DNA from: Scortum barcoo
Taxonomy: Eukaryota > Chordata > Actinopteri > Centrarchiformes > Terapontidae
Direction: 5' to 3'
NCBI GenBank assembly: GCA_023238725.1
Contig: CM041534.1
Location: forward strand, 1,012,501 to 1,076,500
DNA length: 64,000 bases
Part shown: in pieces, positions 20,791 through 33,769 of the stretch
Position numbering within the stretch: the first letter of the stretch is position 1
Layout of the letters: each line of letters opens with the position of its first letter
The notes under the pieces: model-generated
Databases searched by the model: none
The model's input: only the letters and a program-made list of their open reading frames with translations
Told to the model about the DNA's origin: nothing
Position numbers and translations under genes: made by a program

Positions 20791-23700
20791 GTAAGCAAAG
20801 TTTGCTTTTATTCACCACCGTCAGCTTATAGTTATTAATCTTACATAACCACAGAATTATTACATGATCAGCTGTGTTTGAAAAAGAAAAACAGTAATAA
20901 AAATCAGTTGCCTCTTTCTTTCAAAACAAATGCCTGTGCTCTTTATGACACAAAGTGGTGGTGGAACACTACCACTTTCCCCCCTAAGGAGCCACCAAAA
21001 TCAACTCAAAGTCAAAGTCTGTGTAGTTGCTTTAAATAGACATTTCAGACAAAATGTATTTTCTTCTGGACTTCCCTCTGTGGCATCCACAATCTCCCTT
21101 TCGAAAATGTATTGCAATTATAAAATAACTTTTGATCCAATAAGTGTTTTCATCTTAGTCATTTCAGACCTGTATATTAACCCGAGCCTCTTCCCCCTGT
21201 ACACACAACCACCAATTTTTAAAGAAAATTGAGGTTCTAATATAGCACACCTCTGATATAAATCAGGTAAAGACATAAACACATACAGATAGTAGCTTAA
21301 TGTCATGTTCCTAATTTATGGATATATCCCATGTTGACCAAATGCAGCTACTTTTTGTGCTTTCTTTCTTGTTTTAAATAGACCTTTGTCTTAAAATATT
21401 ATGTGTATGAACTCACCCTGATTTCCCAACTAATATTTTTTATGTGCAGACAGTAATGACATGCTCTGCAGCTAAGCAGTATTGCATGTTATCATAATAC
21501 ATGGTGGCCCTGCTGACAAAAATACTGACCAGATTGGGATTTTGTTATTGTATTTTCTGATAAAGCCTATGGATTAACAGTTAATACCAAGAGCTTAACA
21601 GATACTTTCACTGTTAAAGTGTAATTATATGATTAAAAATTTTAGCAAGCTCAGTTTATCCTTTTATGTAACTTGCTTCGGGACTATACATCCATCTATC
21701 TCATTTTAACATGTATTAGAATTGGACCTATTGCCTGAACTATAATATGATATGACTGTAGCATCAGTGAGCCAACATCTCCCAAAAAATTGGGAGAAAC
21801 ACACAAACAAGCCTCACAGCACACGTTTAAGTTATGAGCCGTGTAACAGTTCACTCAATGCCTCCTAGCAAAACTGAATGCTCAGTGTTTGTTGTAATTT
21901 ACCTGTAATGCTGTATTTGTGATGGATGATCATCTCTCTGTAGGATGAGGACAGCAATCTTACTTGCACAGGCAAGTGTAAGTAAATGTTCTTAATTACA
22001 ACATATCACCACCAAAATCAACAAAGGTTTTATAAATCTAGTATGTACGTACAATTTGTTTTGTGTGTATACAGTATACTGTGCATTTATTCCACCTCGT
22101 CTTGATCCTTGATTATCTTTTTATTTACAGTAGAGATCCGTGTACTTGTTTGATATCAAACAAGAAAATTTAACTGCTGTTTCCTTACACACTACAAAAG
22201 AAATAGCAGTATAATCATAAAATGGAATTTATTAGATTTATTTTTATTAAAACAATATTAATCACAAGGATGATGTATATAGCTGTCTTTTTAATGTTGG
22301 TGAATATTAAAGTAATGTTTCATGTTACTGTTTAGTCAGTAGCTTGAAAATTAATCTTCAAAAATTTTGATTTAAGACCATCAACAAAATTCTTTTGCTG
22401 GTTAAAGCTCACTGCTTACTACTTTTCTCTGTTTTATATTCTTTTGAAAAGAAAATCTTTGGGTATAAGACACAGACACAACAAGCAGTGCGACAAAAAC
22501 ACTGTGGAGAATCATACTGACTGTCTCTTTCTGGAAATTTTGTAAACGAAATAAAAAAACATTCAATTTAGATAAATCAACAGATTCATTTATAATGAAA
22601 ATCATTTTTAGCTGCAGCTATCTCATGTTGCTAGAATGTAAATGCAGCATAAAAAATAGTAGGTGTACATGTTTGGGGGTAAGGAATTTACATGCAGCTT
22701 ATCTCATGATGTGTATTCAAAATGTTTTATATGCAGCTGTGTAGCAGTGATACACTGTCATGAAAATACACTGTGGTTTTGATCTTTTTGATGCACTCGC
22801 ACATAATCGTTTACTACCTGACAGAAGCTTGGGAAGACAATCAGCCTTATCAGTGGAGGCCAGGACACATGCATTAGCCACATGCACACCCTGCATTAGA
22901 TGTACAGTTTTTCTCTACTGGGCTCATGATGCCTCTTACACGCAAGCCATGTGCCTTAAATACCGTGTCAGCTGCCTTCTTTAAAGCAGCTCACTCAAAG
23001 AGTGTAAGGACTGTTCCAGAGCTTGTAGTCACTATCTATGTATCAAGTTCTTAATGCCTGACAACTTGTACATAACATGAGAAAAGTGTTCAGATGTCAC
23101 ACAGCAGAGGGTGGAGAGTTGCCCGAGAACCACTTCATCTGTTGATGGTGGAAGTGAAGGTTTGTTCATTAAGGAGAGAGTACTGGCTGTGTTCAGCACA
23201 TTACCCAGAGGAGAGCTGATTTAGAAATCTGCTATGCGGGGTATAAGGTCATTGTCTGCATTGAAGGGAACAGGCGGCCTCTATGTCTGAGGATTAGGCT
23301 TGCTGTTAACTTGCCACCAGGCAGCTGCTCCCTCACAGCACACTGTTTCACAGGATAGCAGTGCTGCAACATGACTGGAGAGAGCAGGGAGGTTTTACTG
23401 CACTGTGAGTTACTCTTGGCAACTATTTTTGAAATTGAAACTATATTTCTAACTTTTCCATAGAGCAGTGTATGAATAGCAATTGATGATCACAGTTGAT
23501 AGTTTTGATGCTTTTGGAGTGTAAAGCAGTGTAGAGAAGGGTCAACTGTATTTGAGTCAACTGTCAGTACTTGTGTTGTCAACATGGAGGGGAACACTGC
23601 TGATGGATGTGCACTTTGAACTTTTCTGCAGTAAAGTAATTATTATTTTATTTCTTAAAATGAAAGAAAAGTAAAAATATATTTTCTTTTGTAAAGTCTA

Positions 23701-24639
23701 GCTGAACTGTAAAGCATTAGCGTAATGTGCTATATGCAAAAATGTATAATTCTATAATGAAAACTTTTTTCTGTCATCGTAATAAAAATGAGTGACAACT
23801 TACAATAACCGACATTGTACCATGTAGAGTCTTTACACATAGACTCACCCCACTGTTCACCACCCATTCAAGAGCTTTTGGGGATTTGCATAAATTTAGC
23901 TGTATTCATTTGCATCCATTATAGCCTGTTTTCATTTGATTTACAAAAAGATAGAACTGTGTGGTTGTTTGTTTGTTTTATAAAAAACATCAATATTTAT
24001 TCTTGATGTAGTTTAGTTCATCTCCTGTTTCTAAACACTGAACACATGAAATCATTTGTGCATGACAGAGGCAGAAACATGACCCTGTGTCTGATGGTGG
24101 ATGCTAGTAGTTTGTTTTGATCTAAATCTATTTAAATGTAAATGGGTCTCTTCTGTGCAGTAGACTGGCATGGCAGATCACTTGTTATGGGTCTAGTTCT
24201 TTAGTAAAACACAGCTAGTCATCCAAAAGATGTGTCTGCATTTCAGAAAACAATAGCACTTGAACTGCATGCCAAACAAAGAGTTCCCTTGAGATAACAA
24301 TGCAGATACTTGTGGCAGACGTAATGATGCACCAACAGATGTTGAGTCCGTCGCTCCAGAAAGCTTTAATGCAGACGGCAGTGACTCATACTGATACTCA
24401 GACAAAGCAGACCATGTGGAAACATTCGCACCAATACGGTCACTAGTCCTGGCTGAATGAAACATGTTCTTTTTCATTTGCATTGATATTGTTAAATTTG
24501 AAAGATTTGTGCAGTCTGGTGCATTTATTGCTCATGCAACTTATTTATTTATTTATTTATTTATTTTGTTTTACATATTTTCATACACAGTCACATTAAT
24601 CTGCTATGAAACGTCAGGCAGGGAAGCCGGCTTGGTAGT

Positions 24640-24694
<55 letters not shown>

Positions 24695-25845
24695 TGAAGA
24701 CAGAATGGTGAACAAAGTAGGAACAACATGTGATACAGTAGGACTTTCACTCAGAAGTTCAGTGTAGAGTTTGGGTCATTTTGCTACAGTCTTTTGCAGG
24801 TATATCATGAGCATGTAGGTTCTTCTGTATAAACATACTGTTAACACATTGTTCTCCTCACCATCTGAAATAGGCTCATAATAATATGATATATTGTCAA
24901 CAAAGGTAACTAACTAAAAATGTAGCTAACTAAAAATGACCCTTTGAACTAGCTTTTTAAAATTGTTCTCTTTCAGGTGAGGCTGAAGTAACTCATACAT
25001 ATCCCCTCTCCTCAGTAACATTTGCTGTTCGACTGATGCATTGTTTGCAATTCCAGGGGCATTAACTTGATCAAATCATGGTGTGGTAACAGATTTTATC
25101 CAGATAATCTAAAGCTGTAGATCAGTATAATGTTAGGTTTTATGTTAAATTTCACTTCAGAGGGTAATCACAGAAACAGTCCTTTGTGCTCTAGGTCCCA
25201 CTGACAATTGGAACACAACTACGATAGCCTGTTAGTTACCAAAAAAAAAGGTTTTTATCAGAATGTGAATGTTCTTATATGTGTTCGCATTGATTCCCTC
25301 CCACCAGATGCTGAGCATAAGGAACACCTGGTCATGGGAATACAGGCATTCAGTATTTGTTTGAAGGTCCATTTAGCTAGAACTTTGTACTTTTATTTCT
25401 GAACACATGGGAGCTTTTCTTAAAGGTGAAGTTGAAGCCATTGAAGAGATTGAATAGAGTCAACAGTGGGCTCTATCTTTGATGTTTGATCTATGCTTAT
25501 AGTTTGTACCATTCAGCATAGAAGTCAGGAATGGTTGTGGCAGCTTTTCATAAATGCATTTCTTAGTTATGAGTCCTCCCTATGTTCTTTGTTACTAATG
25601 ATTTATGACATTTGTAATTGACCATGTGTTGCACCATTAAAGTCTGAGCAGTAGAATAATAGGAATAAAATATTATGTAAATGTAATATTAGTCATGTAG
25701 GAAACACTTCCTACACTTCCTGCGTTCCTGTCAAAAGCAACATTAACTGTGTAAGCAGGTGTTCACTGCAGCATCACCAACTGTAATGGAACTATTAACA
25801 GATTTTTTGTCTTTTTTTCTTTCTTTTTTTTCCTTTTTTCCACAG
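20791..25845. other. DLG2 intronic DNA with microsatellites
   Basis: Intron-like sequence upstream of the first visible DLG2 exon. It holds a (TTTA)n run (24541-24567) and a (GT)n run (24646-24688). The L27 start exon that should precede 25846 (ending in phase 1 with a G) was looked for and not recognised. The last 45 bases are a strong polypyrimidine tract. Confidence 0.55.
24646..24688. repeat. (GT)n microsatellite
   Basis: About 21 uninterrupted GT units followed by a few GA units. Confidence 0.95.
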
Positions 25846-25994
25846 ATATCCAGGAGTTCTATCAAGTGACGCTGCTAAACACACAGAAGAGCTGCGAGCA
25901 AAAGCTGGAGGAGGTCAACCACATGGCGGACAAGTGGGAGAAGAGTGTTTCTATACAAAACTCTGAGCCTGCACACTCGTGTCCAGTGGAGGAG
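25846..25994 (+). CDS. dlg2: DLG2 exon: L27 second half and linker
   Basis: DLG2 (PSD-93) is a synaptic MAGUK scaffold; its L27 domain, present only in beta-type isoforms, pairs with L27 partners such as CASK or MPP proteins. The exon follows a 35-base pyrimidine tract and CAG acceptor, and ends GAG|GTGAGT. It is read from phase 1 (G from the previous exon plus AT gives Asp), then 49 codons: (D)IQEFYQVTLLNTQKSCEQK, LEEVNHMADKWEK and so on, ending PVEE in phase 0. The DIQEFYEVTLL-type motif is diagnostic of DLG1/DLG2 L27; the NTQKSCEQK continuation fits DLG2. Unusual: Gln where most homologues have Glu in FYEV. Which teleost paralogue (a or b) is not determinable. Confidence 0.9.
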
Positions 25995-28900
25995 GTGAGT
26001 CTCTGACAGTCTCTCGGCAAGGCAAAGCCTCAGACATACCTGGACTGAAGAATTACCTTGGTATGACTCGTATGACTTATCTGCTGAAGCCATTCAAGCC
26101 GTGCAGAAGTAAAGCAGGTGGAGGCTGAGGTGGAGGAATTTCTTGCAGACAGCAGCAGCAGCAACAGGAGCAAAGCATGAATCAGCAGACATGCTGAATA
26201 TGAGGGTCAGCACCTTTAAATAGTCCGCCAAGTCACTGTAGGGAGAGCTGTCAGCTGAACCGCATAATGTGATGCTTGACATACAGTGTCCTGCCAGAAG
26301 TACTTTATCTAAAAATAGCATTTTAAGTCACAGGCTCATTAGTCATGAAGCTATGGATGAAAATGTCCCTTTGCATATAAATGAATCAAAGTGATTATTT
26401 TGAAAGTACTGTAGCAGCCCATTAATTAAAGAGACCTTTCACAAAATTTAAACATGAAGTTCAGATTATTTGTCAAGAGGAGAACTTGGTCTGTGACAGC
26501 ACTTGTATAATGTCTTTTGTGATTCTGTGGGCAGCTTTCCATAGACAAAAAAAATAATGTGCAGAATTTTGACAGAAAGCCTGAGTTACAAGTGGAGGTG
26601 CAGCGTTTAAAAGAAGTGGGCATTTAGTTGGCAGGAATGTCTACTAAAGGACACTACTGAGTTGGTGCCACACTAGAGACAAAAAGTCAAATATCCTGGC
26701 TCTGCTGCTTTGATTTGACTACTCCTACTGTCTGATTGTCCTGTATCCCAACTAACCAGAATTTAATGGGCCTAGATCGGCTTAAGTTTTATTTTCTTCG
26801 TTTATAATATATTATTAACATGTTTATACATCAGGCATTACTACAGTGAGTTTATCATTCTACTGGAAAATCTTAAATGGCTTATTTGTTCCTATACCAG
26901 TTTGTTACAGCAAGTTCTTCAAAGGCTAGTAGTTGTGCTTGGATGCATTTGTTTCAGAGTAATAATTGGCTCCCCTTGGGGCTAAACTTTGTAAACAAGC
27001 CAAAGTCAAATCTCTTCTGGGTTGATGAGAACCCCAGTGAAGTTTGCAGAATCATAGTTCTAAGAAAACCATACTAAATCATGAGCAAGGACTGAATCTA
27101 AATAACGAGTGTCTTCAGGAAAGTGTTTTAATGTGAATTCATCTTCACACAGTACTGTGGCCTTTTTGCTCCATCATTTCTAATAAGAGCCAGGTGTCTA
27201 ATCTACTTCTCTTCTGTGCCCTTTCTAACAAGGTAAACAATCATCATTTTATGCTAATTATCTGTGGCTGGTGACTGTAGTGTAACAATCATGAGGAGAA
27301 GAGTCTCAGCGCAGAAGACTGAAACATCACACTATACAGGGACAGCACAGACAGATGGACCAGGACAGACAGCTGTGACTGTGCTGCTCAGCTCTGCTCA
27401 GCTCTACAGTTTGAAACAAATGTGATGTGGATTGGAAGTGTCTAAATGAAGAGAGACAACGTGTGTGTATGTGAGTGTATGTGTGAGAGAGAGGGAGAGA
27501 TTTGATGTATGTGAACATGCTGCTAATTGAGGGGAATGAATAGTGGATGCTGAGTGGTTGAGAGCCATGAAGGACTGAAAAAGCATGAAAGATTAAACAA
27601 AATGTAGCTTTGCCTCCAATAATTACCAAGAAAAAAATGATTGGTCTCTATGATGTGGTTCTTTATGCCTCTTAATTTCCCTCTTATTTTAAATGACTTT
27701 CTGCATATTGGTATCAATTAACATGAGGAAATGAATTGATCTTTATTTTCTTCTCTAAAATCAAAAGTCCATAATGCATGTGCTTTAACAACCAGAAAAT
27801 AATGAGTAAATGTCTAAAAAAGGTTATAGCAGTGACCAAAAAGATGAAGGCTAAAGCTAAAGCCTTTACTTCTATCATCTGATAAAACACAGTTTACAAA
27901 GTTTATGAACAAGCTACAGTATGACCACCCAGTTTGTCAGAGCCATGTACTAAACGTCATGTTCTGTTCATTGGTAGAGCTGATGACAGCTCTACTAACG
28001 AATAGATGACTGTCAATTACACATCTGTTGTGTACGGTTTTAAAGTCCTACAACAATGCACCAACAAACCAATACAGTGGAACAGATGGAGACAGACAAA
28101 CATCATTACATAAAAGCATGTCAGTTGAAATGTAGGTCAGTACCTTTTGAGACTTGCCCATAAACTTGAATTAGGCTATAATAAATCCTGGTGTGATGCA
28201 GCTGTTGTTTTTGCTTGTTGGTTGAAGGATACACTTCCCGTGAAAGTAGACCCATGGGTCCCTGCACACTAGGCATGTTACTTATAGCATGTTTGACTCG
28301 GAAATAAACCAACCAGTTTGGTAATCCACAAGTAATCCTATTTGTCTTCACAGTCAAACCTTGCGTCATACCCTCAGTTTTTCTGCAGTAACGTTAAATA
28401 ACTGGTCATGGGGGACATGAATATATATTTCAAAACAGATGATGTATACAGTCTCTTTAGAGCTTTCAAAATAAGCTCTCTGTAACAGCAGAAGCTGCTG
28501 AACTAGTTTGCTGAGGTCATCCTGCAGTACCAGGATAGGGATAAGTGAAGGGGATTAGAAGAGTCCTCAGAGACCGATGACCCCTCCATGAAGTCATCAG
28601 TACCCTGCTGTTACATCCCCTCTTCTGTTACCACAATCAGCCCTCTGAAGCTTAGGCAAATGTCCTGTCAAATAATGAGATAGCAGATGGTTCCATCCAA
28701 ATGAAGTAACAGGACCAGTGTTATTTCAATATATAAACAACAAATAAATACATTTTTATGCTTAAGTTTTAGGATTTGTAAGATTTTTACAAATGAAAAG
28801 TTAAAACAAAAGCACTGAACTAGTTAAGACTTTAGTTCAGTAAAGCAAAATAAAAGAAATATTTCCTTCACAAAGACATCTCCCCTGACAAGTTAGCATC

Positions 28901-30190
28901 TGCAGTACCTTATCATTAATTAGGCTGAATCCTTTCCATTATTAATGACAATGCATAAGCTTTGTATGAGTTGTTGATGTTAATTATTTACAGTTATACA
29001 CTGTGACAAATACAATGTATCACTAAATATGTTTGTGGACACTATTATGCCTCCAAGTGAACAGCAGAAGCAGTAGACCAGTCACAAATAAATGAGAGGG
29101 GCACCCCGCCCCCTTGACCTTGGGATTGAGGTGCCAGTCATTATTCACAATGTCCTTATGTTAGATCTTCCTGGGGACCTTAATTAATTTCTCTTCATTG
29201 TTTCCTGTAATATCTCCACAGGGTCCACTACATAAAAAGATGATAAAGAAATTATGATCAAATAAATGAACAGTGTTATTCAGATTCAGATGTTTTTCAG
29301 AAATTAATTTCTAAATCCAAAAATCATTTTGCATTTAAGTGTTGTTTTATATAATGTTAAGGTGTATATCTGATATTCTTTCAAATGTTTATCAGCACTG
29401 TAACAGCATTAGGCCTGTTACATACACAGACATGATAACAGTGGCACATACATTACACAGCATTAGTAAGGTTGATGTCAGTGTCATTATTTCAGTACGA
29501 GCATGTAGTCGTAGTGCCTTAATAATAATGATTATTTATTTGTTAAATTTAATATATGAACAATAACACTGTATTTAATTAAGAAGGGCTTGCTGCTAAT
29601 AAACAGGAGGAAGAATAAATCAAGCCTGTGTCTGTTAACAGCTTGTAGTATATCTTTGTGCTAGGGATTTATCTTTGCTTGCCACAGACACATATACGCT
29701 TACGCTATGTGAGTGTCCAATTAAAGACTTACCACAGCTGCAGACAGACTGACCAGCCAGTGATGACTCCATCTATCTGTCAGTGCCAATTCTTGCATAA
29801 TCCTTACAGCTGCATCCTCTTATTGTCTGAACATTTTTATTGTTTGCTCGACTGTCAACATTCCAAATGAATTCTAAGGTATGTTGGATTTATTTACCAT
29901 GCCCAGAGTGTTTGCCATGTGAGAAAATGTCTTTGGATTGTACAGTTCTGTTATACAGTTTTTGCATTTGTGTATTTTTAGGAATTTCAGTGCTAGACAT
30001 CCAATCTCAAAACTCAACTTCTCCAAAATGATCTGTTTTAGACTCACCCACAGTGCATTCTGAATATAAGATGCCCATTGCCTGAAAGACTGGGTCTAGT
30101 TACTGTAGGGACTGCTTGTGTGTACAGTGTGTTACAGTTGGAGCATGGTTGTGTAGAGTTACTTATGCACCTGTTTGTTGTTCCCAGCAG
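25995..30190. other. DLG2 intron
   Basis: Intron of about 4.2 kb between two phase-compatible exons, starting GTGAGT and ending in a pyrimidine-rich acceptor. No further exon or strong repeat recognised; minor GA/GT-rich spots near 27460-27500. Confidence 0.6.
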
Positions 30191-30256
30191 AGGGAGCAGA
30201 GCTGCTCAGAACCCAGTGGGATGGAGCAGGGAGAGAGAAGTGCTAAGACCTCTGAG
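30191..30256 (+). CDS. dlg2: DLG2 candidate linker exon, NAGNAG acceptor
   Basis: A 66-base open segment between 'ctgtttgttgttcccagcag' and the donor GTGAGT. In phase 0, matching the end of the preceding exon, it encodes 22 residues (REQSCSEPSGMEQGERSAKT plus SE), a Ser/Glu/Gln-rich stretch like the low-complexity linker after L27 in DLG2. The acceptor is a tandem NAGNAG (cagcag), so use of the first AG would add one Gln. The exon ends in phase 0 as required for splicing to the common downstream exon. Sequence conservation is low, so support comes mainly from splice sites and phase. Confidence 0.6.
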
Positions 30257-30684
30257 GTGAGTTATCTATGGAAGTTTTTTTTTTTACTTTACCATATCAG
30301 TACTCAACAGAGAAAACACAGCAAGTTCATGCAGCCTAACATTTTCCCACCAGCAAAACACTTGGCTCCTCAAGAAGCCTTTAGTAGGTCCATAAACCCA
30401 GTTTCTTATATTTTCAGTATCTGTGTGTGCTAAAAACTTCAAGTGAAAAATATATTCGCAAAAAAGATGGTAATTCTTCATTTTTTTGATCGACATAAAC
30501 AACAGTATTTAAAAAAAGGACATTTTAGCTGCCACTTACGATTATTGAATTATTGGTATGTATGAAGACCTTATTTTATTTTCATTTAGTTTCACTGGAG
30601 TAAATTCTGTGACCGGTCACCATGTCAGGTGATTATTCGAATGTATTGGGGTCAGATACAGGTCAACTTCAAGGTCAGAGAATA

Positions 30685-30742
30685 CAGTATAGTATAGTAT
30701 AGTACAGTATAGTAGAGTATAGTATATTATATTATAGTATTT
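30685..30742. repeat. Short tandem repeat, AGTAT-type unit
   Basis: About ten degenerate copies of a five-base unit (agtat/agtac/agtag), grading into TATTA units. Confidence 0.85.
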
Positions 30743-33254
30743 AGTAGCCTTTGAGTAAATCTGTCTACTAGGCTGTCAGCATTGTTGTTAACATACATAG
30801 ATGAATCCAAATGTGTCACACCATGTCTGTATATATGAGTGGCAGCCTTAGCAAAGGAGGTTAAAGCATTCCTTCTCTCTAATGCAATAAGTCAAAGCTG
30901 CCTGAGCCACATCACCTGAAAAGATTAGCCCTGTTACTGTGGTGGACGCCATCTGAGCAGGTGAATGTGTTCGGGAGGAACGACGGGAGATTGGGAACGT
31001 AGGGAAGCTGCTTTGTCCACAAATGAAAGCAGTAATCAAGGTCAAATTTTGTAACACACCTCTTCATCGGGATGGCTCCACAAAAAAGGTACCTGGGCTG
31101 TTCAGATGTAAAGTGTGCTGTAGTTCAGAGGCTTATTGTCTCAAGATGGGGAGGGTTGGAACACTGTCTACCTGTGAGTGAGGATACTGGCTGACATTGT
31201 AGCATGCTGTACTTGTGGAATGGATCATTCTACAGTGTTGTTTTTAGTCTTATTGTGACAAATGCAAAGCTAAGCAAAACTTCAAATTACAGAGGCATTA
31301 CCACTTAAGTCCTATTTGGAAAGTAAAACTAGGCCTTAAAAGTAGAATTTTAGAATTTTTAGTACTACTAAGGCTGAACTATTGAAACTTTTGAAGCCTT
31401 GTTTAAAAAAGTTCAGCTAATCTAAAAGTTTTTCTGTGTTTGAGCACCCACACCGGTGTTTTCATTGGCTCTGACTGATAAGGTTAAATATGAGTGAGGC
31501 TGTGTTGGGAGTTACATGAGATAAACAAACTGTGAACAAATGAGAATGGTAAAGGTATAAGTTGTTGTGCAGTAGTAGGATCTATGTTTTTGTTGGATAT
31601 TTGTATATATGAACTGACACACAGCTGTGTCTCCCATTTATACCAACTCATACCACTGAGTTGGTAGCATGGCAGTCAGTATTATTTCATTCTTTGCCTG
31701 ATTAATGTTCATTACCTGCAGCTGACATATTCTGTAGACACTTATTTCAGCTAGCAAAACAGCAGGTAAAAATGAGAAGCCTCTGTGAAATATCAGTGTC
31801 ATGTCAGCAATTGCACTGTTTTTAAAGTATATTTTTTATAATATATACACATATATTTATGTAGTTTTATTATATAGTATATTGTAGTCTTTTACATTTA
31901 CCCCCCTCTGGAAAATTGACCTTTCTCTGTAGCCTGTATCAGAGAAATGATCTTAGTTTCATGTTTAATCCTTGAACCCAATTCTGTAAGGCTGTTTGAG
32001 ATGTATTTTTATCTTTGAGGAACACTGCAAAGATTAGATCTGCTTGGCCTTTTAACAACACAGAGAATTTTTCATGCTTTTACATTATCGTTTGTTTCTG
32101 GACTGCTGTAACTTCCTCTTATCCTGTCTTTGAGCATGAGTTAAAATTGGGCTGCATTTGATTTTGAAAACTTCTTACACCAATTCCGTGTGGTATTTTG
32201 CTGTTATGTTCTAGTGTGTGAAGAAAGAATTGTAAAAGTGTGCAGTTTGCATTTGTCTTGTTGACTCAGAAGTGGCTCTGTCACTTTGCGATGACAATAC
32301 ACATCTGGAGACAAGTAGTTGAAACTGTGGTTGTGGGTGGTGGTGAAGTCTGCTGCTCATAAAGCTTGCCTTTAAATAGCTTTTAAGATATTATATATAT
32401 GCACTTCAAAAAGTGTCCAGCCATCTGTTTGAGCCATTTGCTTGGAATCCTTATTTATCTAGAAATGCTGAACTGAATATTAGCTTAGCTGTCAATTAAT
32501 TGTCAAAAAACAAATCACACAAGTAGCTCTTAACAAAACAGTTAGGTGATTTTGTTTCATTCTATCATTAATGTCTTCAGCAGTGCACTGCAGTCTTAAT
32601 GTGTTTTTAGTCACATTATCACATTATGATAAGAGGGGTATGATAATGCAGACATGTTAAAAAGTTAGAAAGCCCAGCCAATATTTGCCTTTTATCAAAA
32701 TAAAAAAAATTCTGAAAAATAAATGTGATGGCATTTTTTTTTTTTTTACAGTTATTAGTAACTATTAGTAACCAGGTATTGGCAATTGTTATGCAATTAG
32801 AAATGAGCAAATAGGCAAGTGTAAATTCTGCATTCTTAAAATGAGATACTGGTCAATTCTCATACACACACATACATACACATACACACACACACACAAC
32901 CAAAAGGCGGTCTCAAAATGAGTTGGTAGGTAGTCGTGCCACTGTTCTGCAGATGAAATTAAAGGTAGTGTGTTATTATTAAGTTCCAGCAGTCTGCCAC
33001 AGCAGCTAATAGTCAGCGAGACAGAGAGCATGAGAATCTAATTCATTCCGCTGAGCTGACACTCTCGTCCTTCACTCTCTTCCCTCGCTCTCTCTCTCAT
33101 CCTGTAGTGCTGCTTTGTCGCTCAGCCTGGAAACAGGAGAGAGAGAGAGGAAGAGTGGATGGACTGAGAACAAGATACTGAGGATGAATGAAAGGGAGAG
33201 AAGCTAAGGAATGATTTTCGGGTTGTTGGAGGAGGCTGACCAGCTGCTAAGCGT

Positions 33255-33258
<4 letters not shown>

Positions 33259-33302
<44 letters not shown>
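33259..33302. repeat. (GT)n microsatellite
   Basis: About 22 GT units, roughly 440 bases upstream of the MDCLC start codon; alternating purine-pyrimidine DNA that can adopt Z-form. Confidence 0.95.
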
Positions 33303-33305
<3 letters not shown>

Positions 33306-33452
33306 GGTTGATGACGCACGCTCCGCTCTGAGATGGCGTTAGGAATCCTGATTGCCTTCAGTGCTGTGGAGGAGGCATCCCAATCCTCACAAGGGGCCCA
33401 CATGCAGTAACGTTTGTCTGCCGTGGCTTCTCTTCCTCACCAGCGTGTGTGA

Positions 33453-33456
<4 letters not shown>

Positions 33457-33529
<73 letters not shown>
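33457..33529. repeat. (GT)n microsatellite, long
   Basis: About 36 uninterrupted GT units, the longest GT tract in the window, 210 bases upstream of the MDCLC start codon and possibly inside its 5' UTR or core promoter. Likely length-polymorphic. Confidence 0.95.
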
Positions 33530-33531
<2 letters not shown>

Positions 33532-33739
33532 CGTGTGTGAGAGTGTGTGTTCTCTTCTTCTCCTCCTCCCCCTCTTTCTCTTCTTCTTAAGCAACCTCTA
33601 CCTTTTCTTTAATCTTTCTTTCCTCGCTTCTTCACACTCCTATCTTTTTCTCCATCCTCCTGCTTTTTTTCCTGCGGTGGTGACATTAGTGGTGATGAAT
33701 TTGAGCATAGGTTGAGAGCTCCTTTTTTGTCTGGCCAGC

Positions 33740-33769
33740 ATGGATTGTCTTTGCATTGTCACCACTAAG
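33740..33769 (+). CDS. dlg2: DLG alternative first coding exon, PSD-95alpha type
   Basis: ATG in a strong Kozak context (A at -3, G at +4) encodes MDCLCIVTTK and then meets a consensus donor AAG|GTAAGA in phase 0. These ten residues are identical to the palmitoylated N-terminus of PSD-95alpha (DLG4), where Cys3 and Cys5 are lipidated and drive postsynaptic membrane targeting. Here the exon lies between L27 exons and exons typical of DLG2, so it would be an alternative start of the same gene, joining the shared downstream exon. Identity over all ten residues plus a perfect donor makes chance very unlikely. Whether DLG2 transcripts use it is not shown by sequence alone. Confidence 0.85.

Larger units (their letters stand above)
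30257..33739. other. Intron / 5' flank of the MDCLC exon
   Basis: Intron-like DNA that should also contain the promoter and 5' UTR for the next alternative first exon. It includes a (AGTAT)n minisatellite near 30685-30740, an A-rich and (CA)n patch near 32700-32900, CT-rich sequence near 33060-33100 and two long GT tracts. A 'gatgacgcac' word at 33311-33320 resembles a CRE/AP-1-type site, without further support. Confidence 0.5.

Noticed and set aside
23371..23413. ATG followed by a short frame and GTGAGT as a possible further first exon
   Set aside because: The donor would leave phase 1, incompatible with the phase-0 junction used by all other alternative exons.
24193..24483. 96-codon minus-strand frame
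   Set aside because: No homology recognised and no splice context; opposite to DLG2 direction. Left out.
33358..33715. Open frames rich in Thr-His or Cys-Val repeats
   Set aside because: Artefacts of the (GT)n tracts; no splice or start context.
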